Shown: positions 44,411 to 53,084 of the stretch, one piece after another
Layout: the number at the start of each line of letters is the position of its first letter
How positions within the stretch are numbered: the first letter of the stretch is position 1
NCBI GenBank assembly: GCA_017303395.1
Contig: JAFLBN010000014.1
Span: 1 to 64,000, forward strand
Length of the DNA stretch: 64,000 nt
Direction of reading: 5' to 3'
Origin: Chitinophagales bacterium
GTDB lineage: Bacteria; Bacteroidota; Bacteroidia; Chitinophagales; Chitinophagaceae
Position numbers and translations under genes: made by a program
Notes under the pieces: generated by a model
What the model saw: the letters and a program-made list of their open reading frames with translations, nothing else
Told to the model about the DNA's origin: nothing
The model's database searches: none

Positions 44411-45385
44411 CTAGTCGAACGCCTGATTGTTGGCAGCAGCTATGCGCACCATACGCTCGTAGTCTGTTGCAGAAAGGTCGTTAAAGAAGAAGTGTACAGG
44501 GTCTATCTTTTCGCCATAGCGGATAACCTCGTAGTGGCAGTGCGGACCTGTACTTTTGCCCGAGCTGCCTACCCAACCAATTACTTGTCCGCGTTTGATG
44601 CGTTCGCCTGGGCGTGATTTAATCTTCACCATATGGCCATACAGCGTTTCATACCCATAGCCATGGTTTAGTATTACGTGGTAGCCATAGCCACCGTTAT
44701 CAAAATTCGCCTCCTTCACAATGCCATCACCTGTGGCGTAGATGGGTGTGCCCATAGCTGCAGTAAAGTCTATACCAGTGTGCATTTTTGGCGTTTTGTA
44801 TATCGGGTCTATACGGTAACCAAAACCCGATGCCACACGGTCCAGCGCCTTGTTGGATACGGGTTGTATAGCAGGAATGGCAGATAACATTTCTTTCTTT
44901 GCACTTACCAGTCTTTCCAGTGTATCGTAAGATTTCTGTTGAATGGCAATACGGTGCTTCAGTGCATATACCTGATTGGTGATGCTTTCAATCAACAGGT
45001 CTGAAGGCGCGTATGCAAACTCATCCATGCTCAGTGTACTGTACTTTTTACCATGCCTGATGCTATCGGGCAGTGGTGCAGACTCAAATACCCCGCGGTA
45101 TATGTTATTGTCCCTCTCTTCCAGCTCTTTAATGGTTTGGTTCAGTGTATTTATATCTTTTTGCAGGGCAATATATTCTTCCTGCAGGGTGCGCATTTCT
45201 GTGTGCAGGTTTTTTTCTTTGGGGGAATCGAGGAACTGAAAAGCAATAGATACGATGATAACAGAGGTAACAAGCGCCGCAGATATGAAGCCCAACACGC
45301 GCAGGGCCTTCATTTGCCACGATACTTCCAGTTTTTCAAACCTGTGAGTATCAGTATTGTAGAAATATTTGCGTACCCGTTTCAA
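44411..45385 (-). CDS. M23 family metallopeptidase, membrane anchored
   Basis: A likely peptidoglycan endopeptidase facing the periplasm. The 324-residue protein has one membrane helix (about 30-50), a coiled coil (about 60-95), a linker, and a C-terminal LytM domain. The zinc motif HTGIDF (HxxxD) and HCHYE (HxH) are both complete, so it is probably active and not merely a scaffold. The layout recalls MepM/DipM-type proteins. Start is TTG at 45385; TATTTTTA, close to a -7 element, lies 18 bases upstream. Confidence 0.9.
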   Translation of the reverse strand: MKRVRKYFYNTDTHRFEKLEVSWQMKALRVLGFISAALVTSVIIVSIAFQFLDSPKEKNLHTEMRTLQEEYIALQKDINTLNQTIKELEERDNNIYRGVFESAPLPDSIRHGKKYSTLSMDEFAYAPSDLLIESITNQVYALKHRIAIQQKSYDTLERLVSAKKEMLSAIPAIQPVSNKALDRVASGFGYRIDPIYKTPKMHTGIDFTAAMGTPIYATGDGIVKEANFDNGGYGYHVILNHGYGYETLYGHMVKIKSRPGERIKRGQVIGWVGSSGKSTGPHCHYEVIRYGEKIDPVHFFFNDLSATDYERMVRIAAANNQAFD

Positions 45386-45641
45386 ACACTCGGTTTGCGG
45401 GTAAAAATAACCAATTGCCTTATATATACAGGTATGGCATTATGTTAAAAATGTACGGGCCCCGATAACAGAGCCCGCTTTGCTTTCGATAAGGGGTGAT
45501 ACGGGGTGTATTATCTGGTATAAAACTATAGCTGATATTGATCCAGGTTAATACCTCTTTCAGTGTAATTATTAATCCGTATTGGCACGGATACAACTAT
45601 CTGACTATGGCGATTGTATATTGTAGAAGAAATCACCTGTT

Positions 45642-46730
45642 ATGAAAAATGTACTTATCTTATTGCTGCTGGCATTTTCACTGAATGCATCTGCCCAACT
45701 GAAACCGGGTTTTGATAAATATGAATATCTGGAACTATTGAAAATATGCGGGCAGACGGTAGACCCACCTGCATCTACCAATATGATTAAGACCATTGGC
45801 GCACCACAGTATCATAAATGCCTGTATAAGTCGACCCCGACAGAGCTGGATAATAAATGGGACCTATGGATAAGTAATGATAACATTGCCTGCATCAGCA
45901 TACGTGGCACTACGATGAAGTCCGAAAGCTGGTTGGAGAACTTTTTTGCAGCTATGGTGCCTGCGAAAGGGCGTATATACTTTGCAGCGGGCGATACCTT
46001 TAGGTACAAACTGGCAGAAGATAAAAAAGCAGCTGTACACGCGGGTTGGGTAATAGGTATGGCAAGTATAGCACGTACCGTAATGCCGAGGCTGGACTCC
46101 TGCTACAAGGCAGGCATCAGGCAGTACCGCATATTCGGGCACAGTCAGGGTGGCGCTATTGCGTATTTGCTGCGCTCTTATCTTTATTATCAGCAGCAAA
46201 AAGGCAAGCTGCCAAAGGATATGGTATTCAAAACCTATTGCAGTGCAGCGCCCAAACCCGGTAACCTGTATTATGCTTACGACTATGAAAATATAACCCG
46301 CAACGGATGGAGCTATACAGTTGTAAATGCTGCAGATTGGGTACCTGAAGTACCACTGTCTTTGCAAACGGTGGATGACTATAACAATGTAAACCCATTT
46401 CGAGGGGCGGCTGAGATGATGGCAAAACAACCATTCCCTAAGAACATAGTATTGAAGCTGCTATACAACAAACTCAGAAAACCATCATACAAATTACTAG
46501 CCAGATACAAACGTTTCTTAGGAGAAGAGGCTTTCAAGATGGTGAAGAAGCAATATAAGGATATGGGAAGGCCTGATTTTTATAACAGTAATAACTATAT
46601 GAGGGCGGGCAGCCCTATTGTATTGTTGCCTAAGTCAGATTATTATATGCTGTATTCAGACACCAGTTCCAATGTGTTTGTACACCACTTTCTGGAACCG
46701 TATGATTATCTGATGAAGCAATATGATTAA
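45642..46730 (+). CDS. Secreted class 3-type lipase
   Basis: A 362-residue exported alpha-beta hydrolase with signal peptide MKNVLILLLLAFSLNASA. The nucleophile elbow YRIFGHSQGGAIAYLL (GxSxG) and the preceding IACISIRGTTMKSESWLENF match fungal-type class 3 lipases. A likely catalytic Asp lies in NAADWVPEVPL and a late His in VHHFLEPYDY. Substrate unknown; triacylglycerols or other lipid esters are expected. The 256-bp region before it holds only the M23 start region and a weak ATCCGT/ACGGAT hairpin. Confidence 0.82.
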   Translation: MKNVLILLLLAFSLNASAQLKPGFDKYEYLELLKICGQTVDPPASTNMIKTIGAPQYHKCLYKSTPTELDNKWDLWISNDNIACISIRGTTMKSESWLENFFAAMVPAKGRIYFAAGDTFRYKLAEDKKAAVHAGWVIGMASIARTVMPRLDSCYKAGIRQYRIFGHSQGGAIAYLLRSYLYYQQQKGKLPKDMVFKTYCSAAPKPGNLYYAYDYENITRNGWSYTVVNAADWVPEVPLSLQTVDDYNNVNPFRGAAEMMAKQPFPKNIVLKLLYNKLRKPSYKLLARYKRFLGEEAFKMVKKQYKDMGRPDFYNSNNYMRAGSPIVLLPKSDYYMLYSDTSSNVFVHHFLEPYDYLMKQYD

Positions 46731-46790
46731 AAATACTATTCGTGCAGGTTTTAACACATTATGATGACTGATAAAGCCCGTGCGTTTTGT

Positions 46791-46798
46791 TATATTTG
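46791..46798 (+). promoter_or_regulatory. -7 promoter element of the gldF-gldG operon
   Basis: TATATTTG matches TAnnTTTG, 30 bases before the gldF ATG at 46829. Confidence 0.6.
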
Positions 46799-46828
46799 CC
46801 ATCCTTTACACAAAGGGGGTATGCACAT

Positions 46829-47581
46829 ATGCGTAGTATTTTTATAAAAGAAATCAATTCTTTTTTCAGTTCTATTGTAGGGTATATAGCTATACTGGTT
46901 TTCCTGATAGCTTGTGGCCTTTTTATCTGGGTATTGCCTCAGTATTCAATATTGCGCCCGGGAGGGTATGCAACACTCGATAGTTTTTTCGAGCTGGCTC
47001 CATGGTTTTTAATGCTGTTGATACCCGCGGTAACAATGCGCTCGTTTGCAGATGAATTCAGGGGGGGGACAATTGAGTGGTTGCAAACAAAGCCACTGAA
47101 GGATACAGACATTATTCTGGGTAAATATTTTGCGTCGCTTTTACTTGTAGTGTTTGCATTGCTGCCTACATTGTTATATGTGTTTACAATCAGCAATTTG
47201 TCTCACGAGGGTAATTCAATAGATACTGGTGGTATCATAGGTTCGTATATCGGTTTGTTGTTTCTGGTGGCAGGTTTCACTGCCATAGGTATATTCAGTT
47301 CTTCATTGGCCAATAACCAGATAGTTGGCTTTTTGATTGCTTTATTTTCTTGCTACCTGCTGTATAGCGGTTTTGAAGCATTAAGTAAAGTACCTGCTTT
47401 TGTTAACGGGTTGGATTATTATCTGGGTATGGTGGGTATGTCATTTCATTACAACTCCATCAGCCGTGGTTTTATTGACACGCGCGATGTTATCTACTTC
47501 GTATCTGTAGTAGTATTGTTTATATCACTTACACGTTTATCGCTCAACAGCCGCACTTGGGATACGGCTAAACAGGATTAA
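46829..47581 (+). CDS. gldF: Gliding-motility ABC permease GldF
   Basis: A 250-residue ABC-2 type permease with about six membrane helices. The starts MRSIFIKEINSFFSSIVGYIAI and RSFADEFRGGTIEWLQTKPLKDTDIILGKYF are typical of GldF. With GldA (not in this window) and GldG it forms a transporter needed for gliding in flavobacteria; in other Bacteroidota it may serve other envelope tasks. The next gene, gldG, begins 8 bp later. Confidence 0.9.
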   Translation: MRSIFIKEINSFFSSIVGYIAILVFLIACGLFIWVLPQYSILRPGGYATLDSFFELAPWFLMLLIPAVTMRSFADEFRGGTIEWLQTKPLKDTDIILGKYFASLLLVVFALLPTLLYVFTISNLSHEGNSIDTGGIIGSYIGLLFLVAGFTAIGIFSSSLANNQIVGFLIALFSCYLLYSGFEALSKVPAFVNGLDYYLGMVGMSFHYNSISRGFIDTRDVIYFVSVVVLFISLTRLSLNSRTWDTAKQD

Positions 47582-47589
47582 TACGCTTT

Positions 47590-49317
47590 ATGGCAACAAA
47601 GAATTCAAGCAAAAGAAAATCGCAAATGAGGCAGGCTGTATTACGCATGCTGATGCTGGCTGCCATATTAGTAGGTATCAACATACTGGCAGCACGTTAT
47701 CATACGGGTCTCGACCTTACAAAAGAAAAACGGTTCACACTTTCTGCACCTACTGTAAAACTGCTGAAGAACATGGACGATGTGGCAGTTGTAACGGTAT
47801 ATCTGAAAGGTCAATTTCCTGCAGGTTTTCAACGCCTGTCTGATGCTACACGCGAAAGGTTGGAATCATTCAGAGGCGTTGCAGGTGGTAATATAGTTTT
47901 TCGTTTTACAGATCCTTACGAAGGAAAAACAGAAGAAGAAAAAGTTGCAGTTTCAAAAGAACTGGCAGCAAAAGGAATATATGCCATAAACCTTCAGAGC
48001 AATGAAGAAGAAGGCTATATAGAGAAATGGGTATTCCCATATGCATTGGTACAGTATCATGGTAAGGAGACTTCTGTAAGCCTGTTGGAAAATAGTAAAT
48101 GGGTTGACCCTTGGGAAAATCTTAATAATTCTGAAAACCTGCTTGAATACAAACTATCCAGTGCAATAAACAGACTTACAAAACCAGACAAAGAGTCTAT
48201 AGCTTATATAGTGGGGCATGGTGAGGCTTTGGGATTAACTACATACGATTTTTTAGGAACGCTATCTGAATTGTATGATGTTGATACCTTCGATTTAACC
48301 GTAAATCCATTCATTCCTAGCAGCTACAAAGCTATTATTATAAACAGGCCAACACAACCAGTGGATGACAGGGAGAAATTTAAAATAGATCAGTATGTGA
48401 TGGAAGGCGGGCGTATCCTTTGGGCAATAGACCAGCTGCATACACCTATGGATAGCCTGCAGAAGTCTGAGCAATTCATGACAATGGATTATGGGCTGGA
48501 GTTGGATGATATGCTGTTTAAATATGGTGTGCGCATTAACATGGATCTTATTGAAGATTTGCAACAATGCCTGCCATTGCCAATACTGGTAAGTGTACAG
48601 AAAGGAGAGCCTCAAATGCAGCTCAGGCCGTGGATATTCTATCCGGTTTTCTCGCCAAGTTCACAACATCCTATTGTTAAAAATATCAGCGCGGTGTTTG
48701 GCAGGTTTGTAAGCAGTATTGATACCATCAACACACCGGATATCAAGAAAACCATTTTATTACAATCATCTAAATACAGTCGTACAGAAGCTTTTCCTGT
48801 AAGGGTGAGCCTGAGTATGTTGCGCTACCAGATGACCCCCGATATGTTTAAAAAACCGGACAGAACTGCGGCAGTATTGTTAGAGGGTAAATTTAATTCT
48901 CTCTTCCGCAACAGACTGGCACCCGGTTTCCTGAAGATATTGGAAGACTCACTGAAACGTCCTTATAAATCTGTAGCAGATGTGTCTACAAAGATGATAG
49001 TGATAAGTGATGGTGAGATGATGGAAAATGATTTTTCGCAAACTGAAGGACCCATGGAAATGGGCTATTGGAGGTTTACAAAAACGAGGTTTGCCAACAA
49101 AGAGTTTGCACTCAACTGTATGGAGTATCTGACAGATGATGGCGGATTGCTTGAAGCAAGGGCGAAAGACCTGAAACTGAGATTGCTTGACAGTGGCAGG
49201 GTAAAAGAAGAGAAATTGAAATGGAGGTTAGTAAATATTGCTTTACCTATTGTGTTGGTATTGATGTTTGCATCTGCATTCATATTCTTCCGCAAGCGCA
49301 GATATGAAAAAAAATAG
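47590..49317 (+). CDS. gldG: Gliding-motility ABC accessory protein GldG
   Basis: A 575-residue membrane-anchored periplasmic protein. One N-terminal helix (MLMLAAILVGINILAARY), then LDLTKEKRFTLSAPTVKLLKNMDDVAVVTVYLKG, typical of the GldG/ABC-2 auxiliary (DUF7088/Gld) family, a large extracytoplasmic domain, and a C-terminal helix (ALPIVLVLMFASAFIFF) with a basic end. Sits in gldF-gldG-DUF4340 order with short gaps (8 and 34 bp), so one operon. Confidence 0.9.
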   Translation: MATKNSSKRKSQMRQAVLRMLMLAAILVGINILAARYHTGLDLTKEKRFTLSAPTVKLLKNMDDVAVVTVYLKGQFPAGFQRLSDATRERLESFRGVAGGNIVFRFTDPYEGKTEEEKVAVSKELAAKGIYAINLQSNEEEGYIEKWVFPYALVQYHGKETSVSLLENSKWVDPWENLNNSENLLEYKLSSAINRLTKPDKESIAYIVGHGEALGLTTYDFLGTLSELYDVDTFDLTVNPFIPSSYKAIIINRPTQPVDDREKFKIDQYVMEGGRILWAIDQLHTPMDSLQKSEQFMTMDYGLELDDMLFKYGVRINMDLIEDLQQCLPLPILVSVQKGEPQMQLRPWIFYPVFSPSSQHPIVKNISAVFGRFVSSIDTINTPDIKKTILLQSSKYSRTEAFPVRVSLSMLRYQMTPDMFKKPDRTAAVLLEGKFNSLFRNRLAPGFLKILEDSLKRPYKSVADVSTKMIVISDGEMMENDFSQTEGPMEMGYWRFTKTRFANKEFALNCMEYLTDDGGLLEARAKDLKLRLLDSGRVKEEKLKWRLVNIALPIVLVLMFASAFIFFRKRRYEKK

Positions 49318-49351
49318 ACAACGAAGAAGTATAAATAATTAATAGATAGCG

Positions 49352-50446
49352 ATGAAGAAGACGTTGATTTACCTGCTGATACTGATAGCTTTGGGTGCCG
49401 GTGTATGGTATTTTGTATTCAGAGATAAGGATGCTTTTTCAAAAAGTGAAACAGGTTTTCGTGTAGATGATACCGCTTCTGTTTATAAAATATTTCTGGC
49501 AGATAAAAAGGGAAAACAAATACTGCTGGAACGAAAAGACGGTGGTTGGGTGCTGAATAATCAATACCCGGCAATGCAGGCACCGGTAAACGTATTACTC
49601 TCTACTGTAAAGAGGCAAGTTGCACAATACCCTGTACCACAGAACGCATATGACAACATCATTAAAATGATGGCAGGTGAAGCGGTGAAGGTTGAATTGT
49701 ATGATAAGAGTGGAGACAAAATAACTGTGTTTTATGTAGTAGGAGAAGCTAATAAAAATGCAGGTAGTTATATGTTGATGGAGGGTAGCGAGATACCTTA
49801 TGTAGTACAAATACCAGGTTTTGAAGGCTATTTGGCTGGCAGGTATAGTACAGCACTTGAGGACTGGAGAGATCGTACCGTATTTGATGTGCCGGAGTCT
49901 GAACTGAAGTCTGTTTCAGTAACATATAGTGAAGAACCGCTGAACAGCTTTACACTAAGGCGTTTGGCAGCAGACAATATTGAAGTTGATGTAGACAAAG
50001 CGCTAATGACGGGAAGGCCATTGAATAAGAGAAGGGCAGGTGTTTACAGCCGTTTCTTTGCCAAGGTATATAGCGAAGGCTACATTAACGGTGCATTGCA
50101 TATGGATTCGATACTGAAATCAGTACCTAAATATTGTGGTATAGATGTTACTGCCATAAATGGTAAAACCGCACATGCTGATGTATACTGGATGCCTTTG
50201 AATAAGCGTAGTAAAAATATGCTGACACCATTTCCTGGTATAGATAATAGGTTTGATGCTGATAGGTTTTATGCTGTAATAAATAACTTCAAAGACACAG
50301 TAATCATTCAGCGATTTACGTTTGATAAGATATTCCGTAAGGCGTATGAGTTTTACGAAGCAGATGATACTACCGGCGCAAGGGAAACAATAGAAATTCC
50401 TAAAGGTGGAGGAAATGTTTACAGAGTTGGAGGATCCGGGAAATAA
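49352..50446 (+). CDS. DUF4340 protein, third gene of the gld operon
   Basis: A 364-residue protein with one N-terminal helix (TLIYLLILIALGAGVWYFVF) and a large periplasmic part. VYKIFLADKKGKQILLERKDGGWVLN and GRYSTALEDWRDRTVFDV match DUF4340, a family often found after GldG-like genes and ABC-2 permeases, so it may be a further subunit of this transporter. This role is inferred from context. The TAA (50444-50446) sits in the loop of a terminator hairpin. Confidence 0.82.
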   Translation: MKKTLIYLLILIALGAGVWYFVFRDKDAFSKSETGFRVDDTASVYKIFLADKKGKQILLERKDGGWVLNNQYPAMQAPVNVLLSTVKRQVAQYPVPQNAYDNIIKMMAGEAVKVELYDKSGDKITVFYVVGEANKNAGSYMLMEGSEIPYVVQIPGFEGYLAGRYSTALEDWRDRTVFDVPESELKSVSVTYSEEPLNSFTLRRLAADNIEVDVDKALMTGRPLNKRRAGVYSRFFAKVYSEGYINGALHMDSILKSVPKYCGIDVTAINGKTAHADVYWMPLNKRSKNMLTPFPGIDNRFDADRFYAVINNFKDTVIIQRFTFDKIFRKAYEFYEADDTTGARETIEIPKGGGNVYRVGGSGK

Positions 50447-50458
50447 CCCGGATTTTTC
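50434..50458 (+). terminator. Terminator with the DUF4340 stop codon in its loop
   Basis: ATCCGGG (50434-50440), loop AAATAA, CCCGGAT (50447-50453), then TTTTTC. The left arm is coding sequence and the loop holds the stop codon. Confidence 0.8.
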
Positions 50459-50496
50459 TTTCTTATTACATAATTTAGTTGCCAAGAAATAAGAAG

Positions 50497-53010
50497 ATGA
50501 AAAGGCCGGATGCAGAACAACTGAAAAAATGGTGTAATGGTACATGGCTGTTGCAAGAAAGCAGTGTGCATGTAGAAGAATTGGTAATAGATACAAGAAA
50601 GGTAGCAGAGCCGGAAAGAGCATTGTTTATAGCACTGAAGACTAGCCGTAGGGACGGACATAGTTTTATACAACAGGGTTATGAAAAAGGTATCCGCAAT
50701 TTTCTGGTTAGCGAAGATGTGAATGTACAGCAATATCCTGCATCGTCATTTATAAAAGTGAATGATACACTGCATGCATTGCAGCAGATAGCAGCGGGAT
50801 ATAGAAAACAGTTTGATATACCCGTAATAGGCATTACCGGCAGTAATGGTAAGACCATCGTTAAAGAATGGTTGTATCAGTTGCTGGAGGAGAGTTATAA
50901 TACAGTGCGTAGTCCTAAGAGCTACAATTCGCAAATAGGTGTTCCCTTGTCTGTATGGCTGCTGGAACCGGAACAACAGCTTGCTATATTTGAGGCAGGT
51001 ATTTCTCAGCCCGATGAAATGCAAAGGCTGGAAAAAATAATTCAACCTACGATAGGTGTATTTACCAATATAGGCGAGGCACATAGTGAGGGCTTTCTGA
51101 ATAACAGACAGAAGATAAATGAAAAGCTGGGCTTGTTTAGAAATGTAAGGGAACTTGTCTATTGCATAGACTATCCTGAATTGAACGAGTTGGTTGTTCA
51201 TTATAAGTCGAACGTGCGCAATCATGGGGGAGAGAACCCACTACGGTTATTTACATGGTCGCAGAAGAATGAAGATGCTGACCTGTACATACAGGAAGTA
51301 AAAACAGACTCGGGTAAGACTAATATTACTGCGGTTTATAAAAGCGAAACACTCTCTATAGCAATACCATTCCACGATGCGGCATCTGTAGAGAATGCTA
51401 TACACTGCTGGTCTGTATTGCTGTTAATGGGTATAAAGCAGGAAGTGATTGCAGAGCGCATGCAACGATTGCAGCCTGTGTCTATGCGTCTCGAACTGAG
51501 GCATGGCATCAACGATTGTACCATTATCAACGATACGTACAATTCGGATATGACATCGCTGATGATAGCGCTCGATTATCTGGAGCAACAGAAGCAACAT
51601 CAACAACGCACAGTCATATTATCAGACCTGCTGCAGATTGCAAGGCCCGATACAGAATTGTATGAAGAAGTGGCAGAGCTTATCAGCCGTATGAATATTC
51701 AACGATTCATAGGTATTGGCCCCGCATTGTACAAACACAAAGGCATATTCAGGAAATATAAAAAGCTGCGTAGCATCTTCTTCAAATCGACAGATGAATT
51801 CCTGAAGAAGTTCCACCTGATAACTTTTGATAACGAAGCTATACTGCTGAAAGGTGCTCGTGCATTTGCTTTCGAGAAGATAGATATGTTGCTGGAGCAA
51901 CAAGTGCATCAAACCGTACTGTCTATCAATCTTTCATCCCTTACACACAACCTGAATGTTTTCAGAAGTAAACTGAAGCCGGGTGTAAAAGTGATGGCGA
52001 TGGTGAAAGCCTTTTCTTATGGTAGCGGTAGTTATGAAATAGCACACCTCTTACAGTACTCAGGTGTAGACTATCTGTCTGTTGCATATACAGATGAAGG
52101 TATCATACTGCGCAGGGCAGGTATTACCATGCCTATCATGGTGATGAGTCCTGATGCATCATCGTTCGATAGAATGATAGCATGGAAGCTGGAGCCTGAA
52201 ATATACAATGTGCGCTCGTTAGAATTGTTTACCAGCATTGCGCAAACACTGCAGGTAAAGAACTATCCTGTGCACATCAAGCTGGATACGGGTATGCATC
52301 GCCTGGGCTTTATGCCACATGAACTGGAAGCACTGATGGAGCACTGCGATAACAACCCGCACATACAGGTGGCAAGTGTATTCAGCCATCTGGCAGCCAG
52401 CGAAGATCCTACGCTTGATTCGTTTACAGAGCACCAGCGTGAGCAGTTCGAACAAATGAGTCATGCACTTTTGATGCGACTGCCAAATAAACCACTAAGA
52501 CATATCTGCAACTCAGCTGCCATAGCAAGGCACCCCGAATTGCATTATGATATGGTGAGGCTTGGAGTTGGGTTGTATGGAATAGATGGCAGCAAGCTCT
52601 TGCAAAAAGAACTTAAGCAAATCAGCACATTGAAGACGACGATAGCCCAGATAAAAACCATACCAGCCGGTGAAACGGTTGGCTATGGCCGCAAAGGGCA
52701 CATAGATAAGGAGACTCGCATAGCTACAATCAGTATTGGCTATGCTGATGGCTATCCGCGTGCGTTGGGTAATGGTAAAGCACATGTATTGGTAAATGGC
52801 AAACCGGCTAAACTGGTAGGTGTGGTGTGTATGGATATGTGTATGATTGATGTGTCGGATATACCAGAAGCTAAAGAAGGTGACGAAGTGGTAGTATTCG
52901 GCCCGCAATTGCCATTAACACAACTATCTGAATGGGCAGATACTATACCGTACGAAATGATGACTGGTATATCGCAAAGGGTGAAAAGGGTATATGAGAA
53001 TGAAGTGTAA
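50497..53010 (+). CDS. murF-alr: Bifunctional MurF-alanine racemase
   Basis: A fusion of UDP-MurNAc-tripeptide:D-Ala-D-Ala ligase (about residues 1-465) and PLP-dependent alanine racemase (about 470-837). It makes D-alanine and joins D-Ala-D-Ala to the stem peptide. MurF part: GITGSNGKT (G115-T120) and YNSDMTSLM. Racemase part: PLP Lys504 in AMVKAFSYGSGS (usual KADAYGHG is changed), RLGVGLYGI, and SIGYADGYPRALGNG with the catalytic Tyr. Such fusions are known in Bacteroidota. The MurF half is missing from the dcw cluster, as expected. Start 50497 is used; an in-frame TTG at 50479 is possible. Confidence 0.93.
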   Translation: MKRPDAEQLKKWCNGTWLLQESSVHVEELVIDTRKVAEPERALFIALKTSRRDGHSFIQQGYEKGIRNFLVSEDVNVQQYPASSFIKVNDTLHALQQIAAGYRKQFDIPVIGITGSNGKTIVKEWLYQLLEESYNTVRSPKSYNSQIGVPLSVWLLEPEQQLAIFEAGISQPDEMQRLEKIIQPTIGVFTNIGEAHSEGFLNNRQKINEKLGLFRNVRELVYCIDYPELNELVVHYKSNVRNHGGENPLRLFTWSQKNEDADLYIQEVKTDSGKTNITAVYKSETLSIAIPFHDAASVENAIHCWSVLLLMGIKQEVIAERMQRLQPVSMRLELRHGINDCTIINDTYNSDMTSLMIALDYLEQQKQHQQRTVILSDLLQIARPDTELYEEVAELISRMNIQRFIGIGPALYKHKGIFRKYKKLRSIFFKSTDEFLKKFHLITFDNEAILLKGARAFAFEKIDMLLEQQVHQTVLSINLSSLTHNLNVFRSKLKPGVKVMAMVKAFSYGSGSYEIAHLLQYSGVDYLSVAYTDEGIILRRAGITMPIMVMSPDASSFDRMIAWKLEPEIYNVRSLELFTSIAQTLQVKNYPVHIKLDTGMHRLGFMPHELEALMEHCDNNPHIQVASVFSHLAASEDPTLDSFTEHQREQFEQMSHALLMRLPNKPLRHICNSAAIARHPELHYDMVRLGVGLYGIDGSKLLQKELKQISTLKTTIAQIKTIPAGETVGYGRKGHIDKETRIATISIGYADGYPRALGNGKAHVLVNGKPAKLVGVVCMDMCMIDVSDIPEAKEGDEVVVFGPQLPLTQLSEWADTIPYEMMTGISQRVKRVYENEV

Positions 53011-53033
53011 TTGTAAATAATGATATAAACATA

Positions 53034-53058
53034 AAAAGCCGCTGTAACAGCGGCTTTT
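53034..53058. terminator. Bidirectional terminator between murF-alr and the E2 gene
   Basis: AAAAGCCGCTG, loop TAA, CAGCGGCTTTT: a perfect 11-bp stem with A/T flanks on both sides between converging genes. Confidence 0.92.
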
Positions 53059-53084
53059 ATTATTTCAAGTTGATTGTATTCTTA

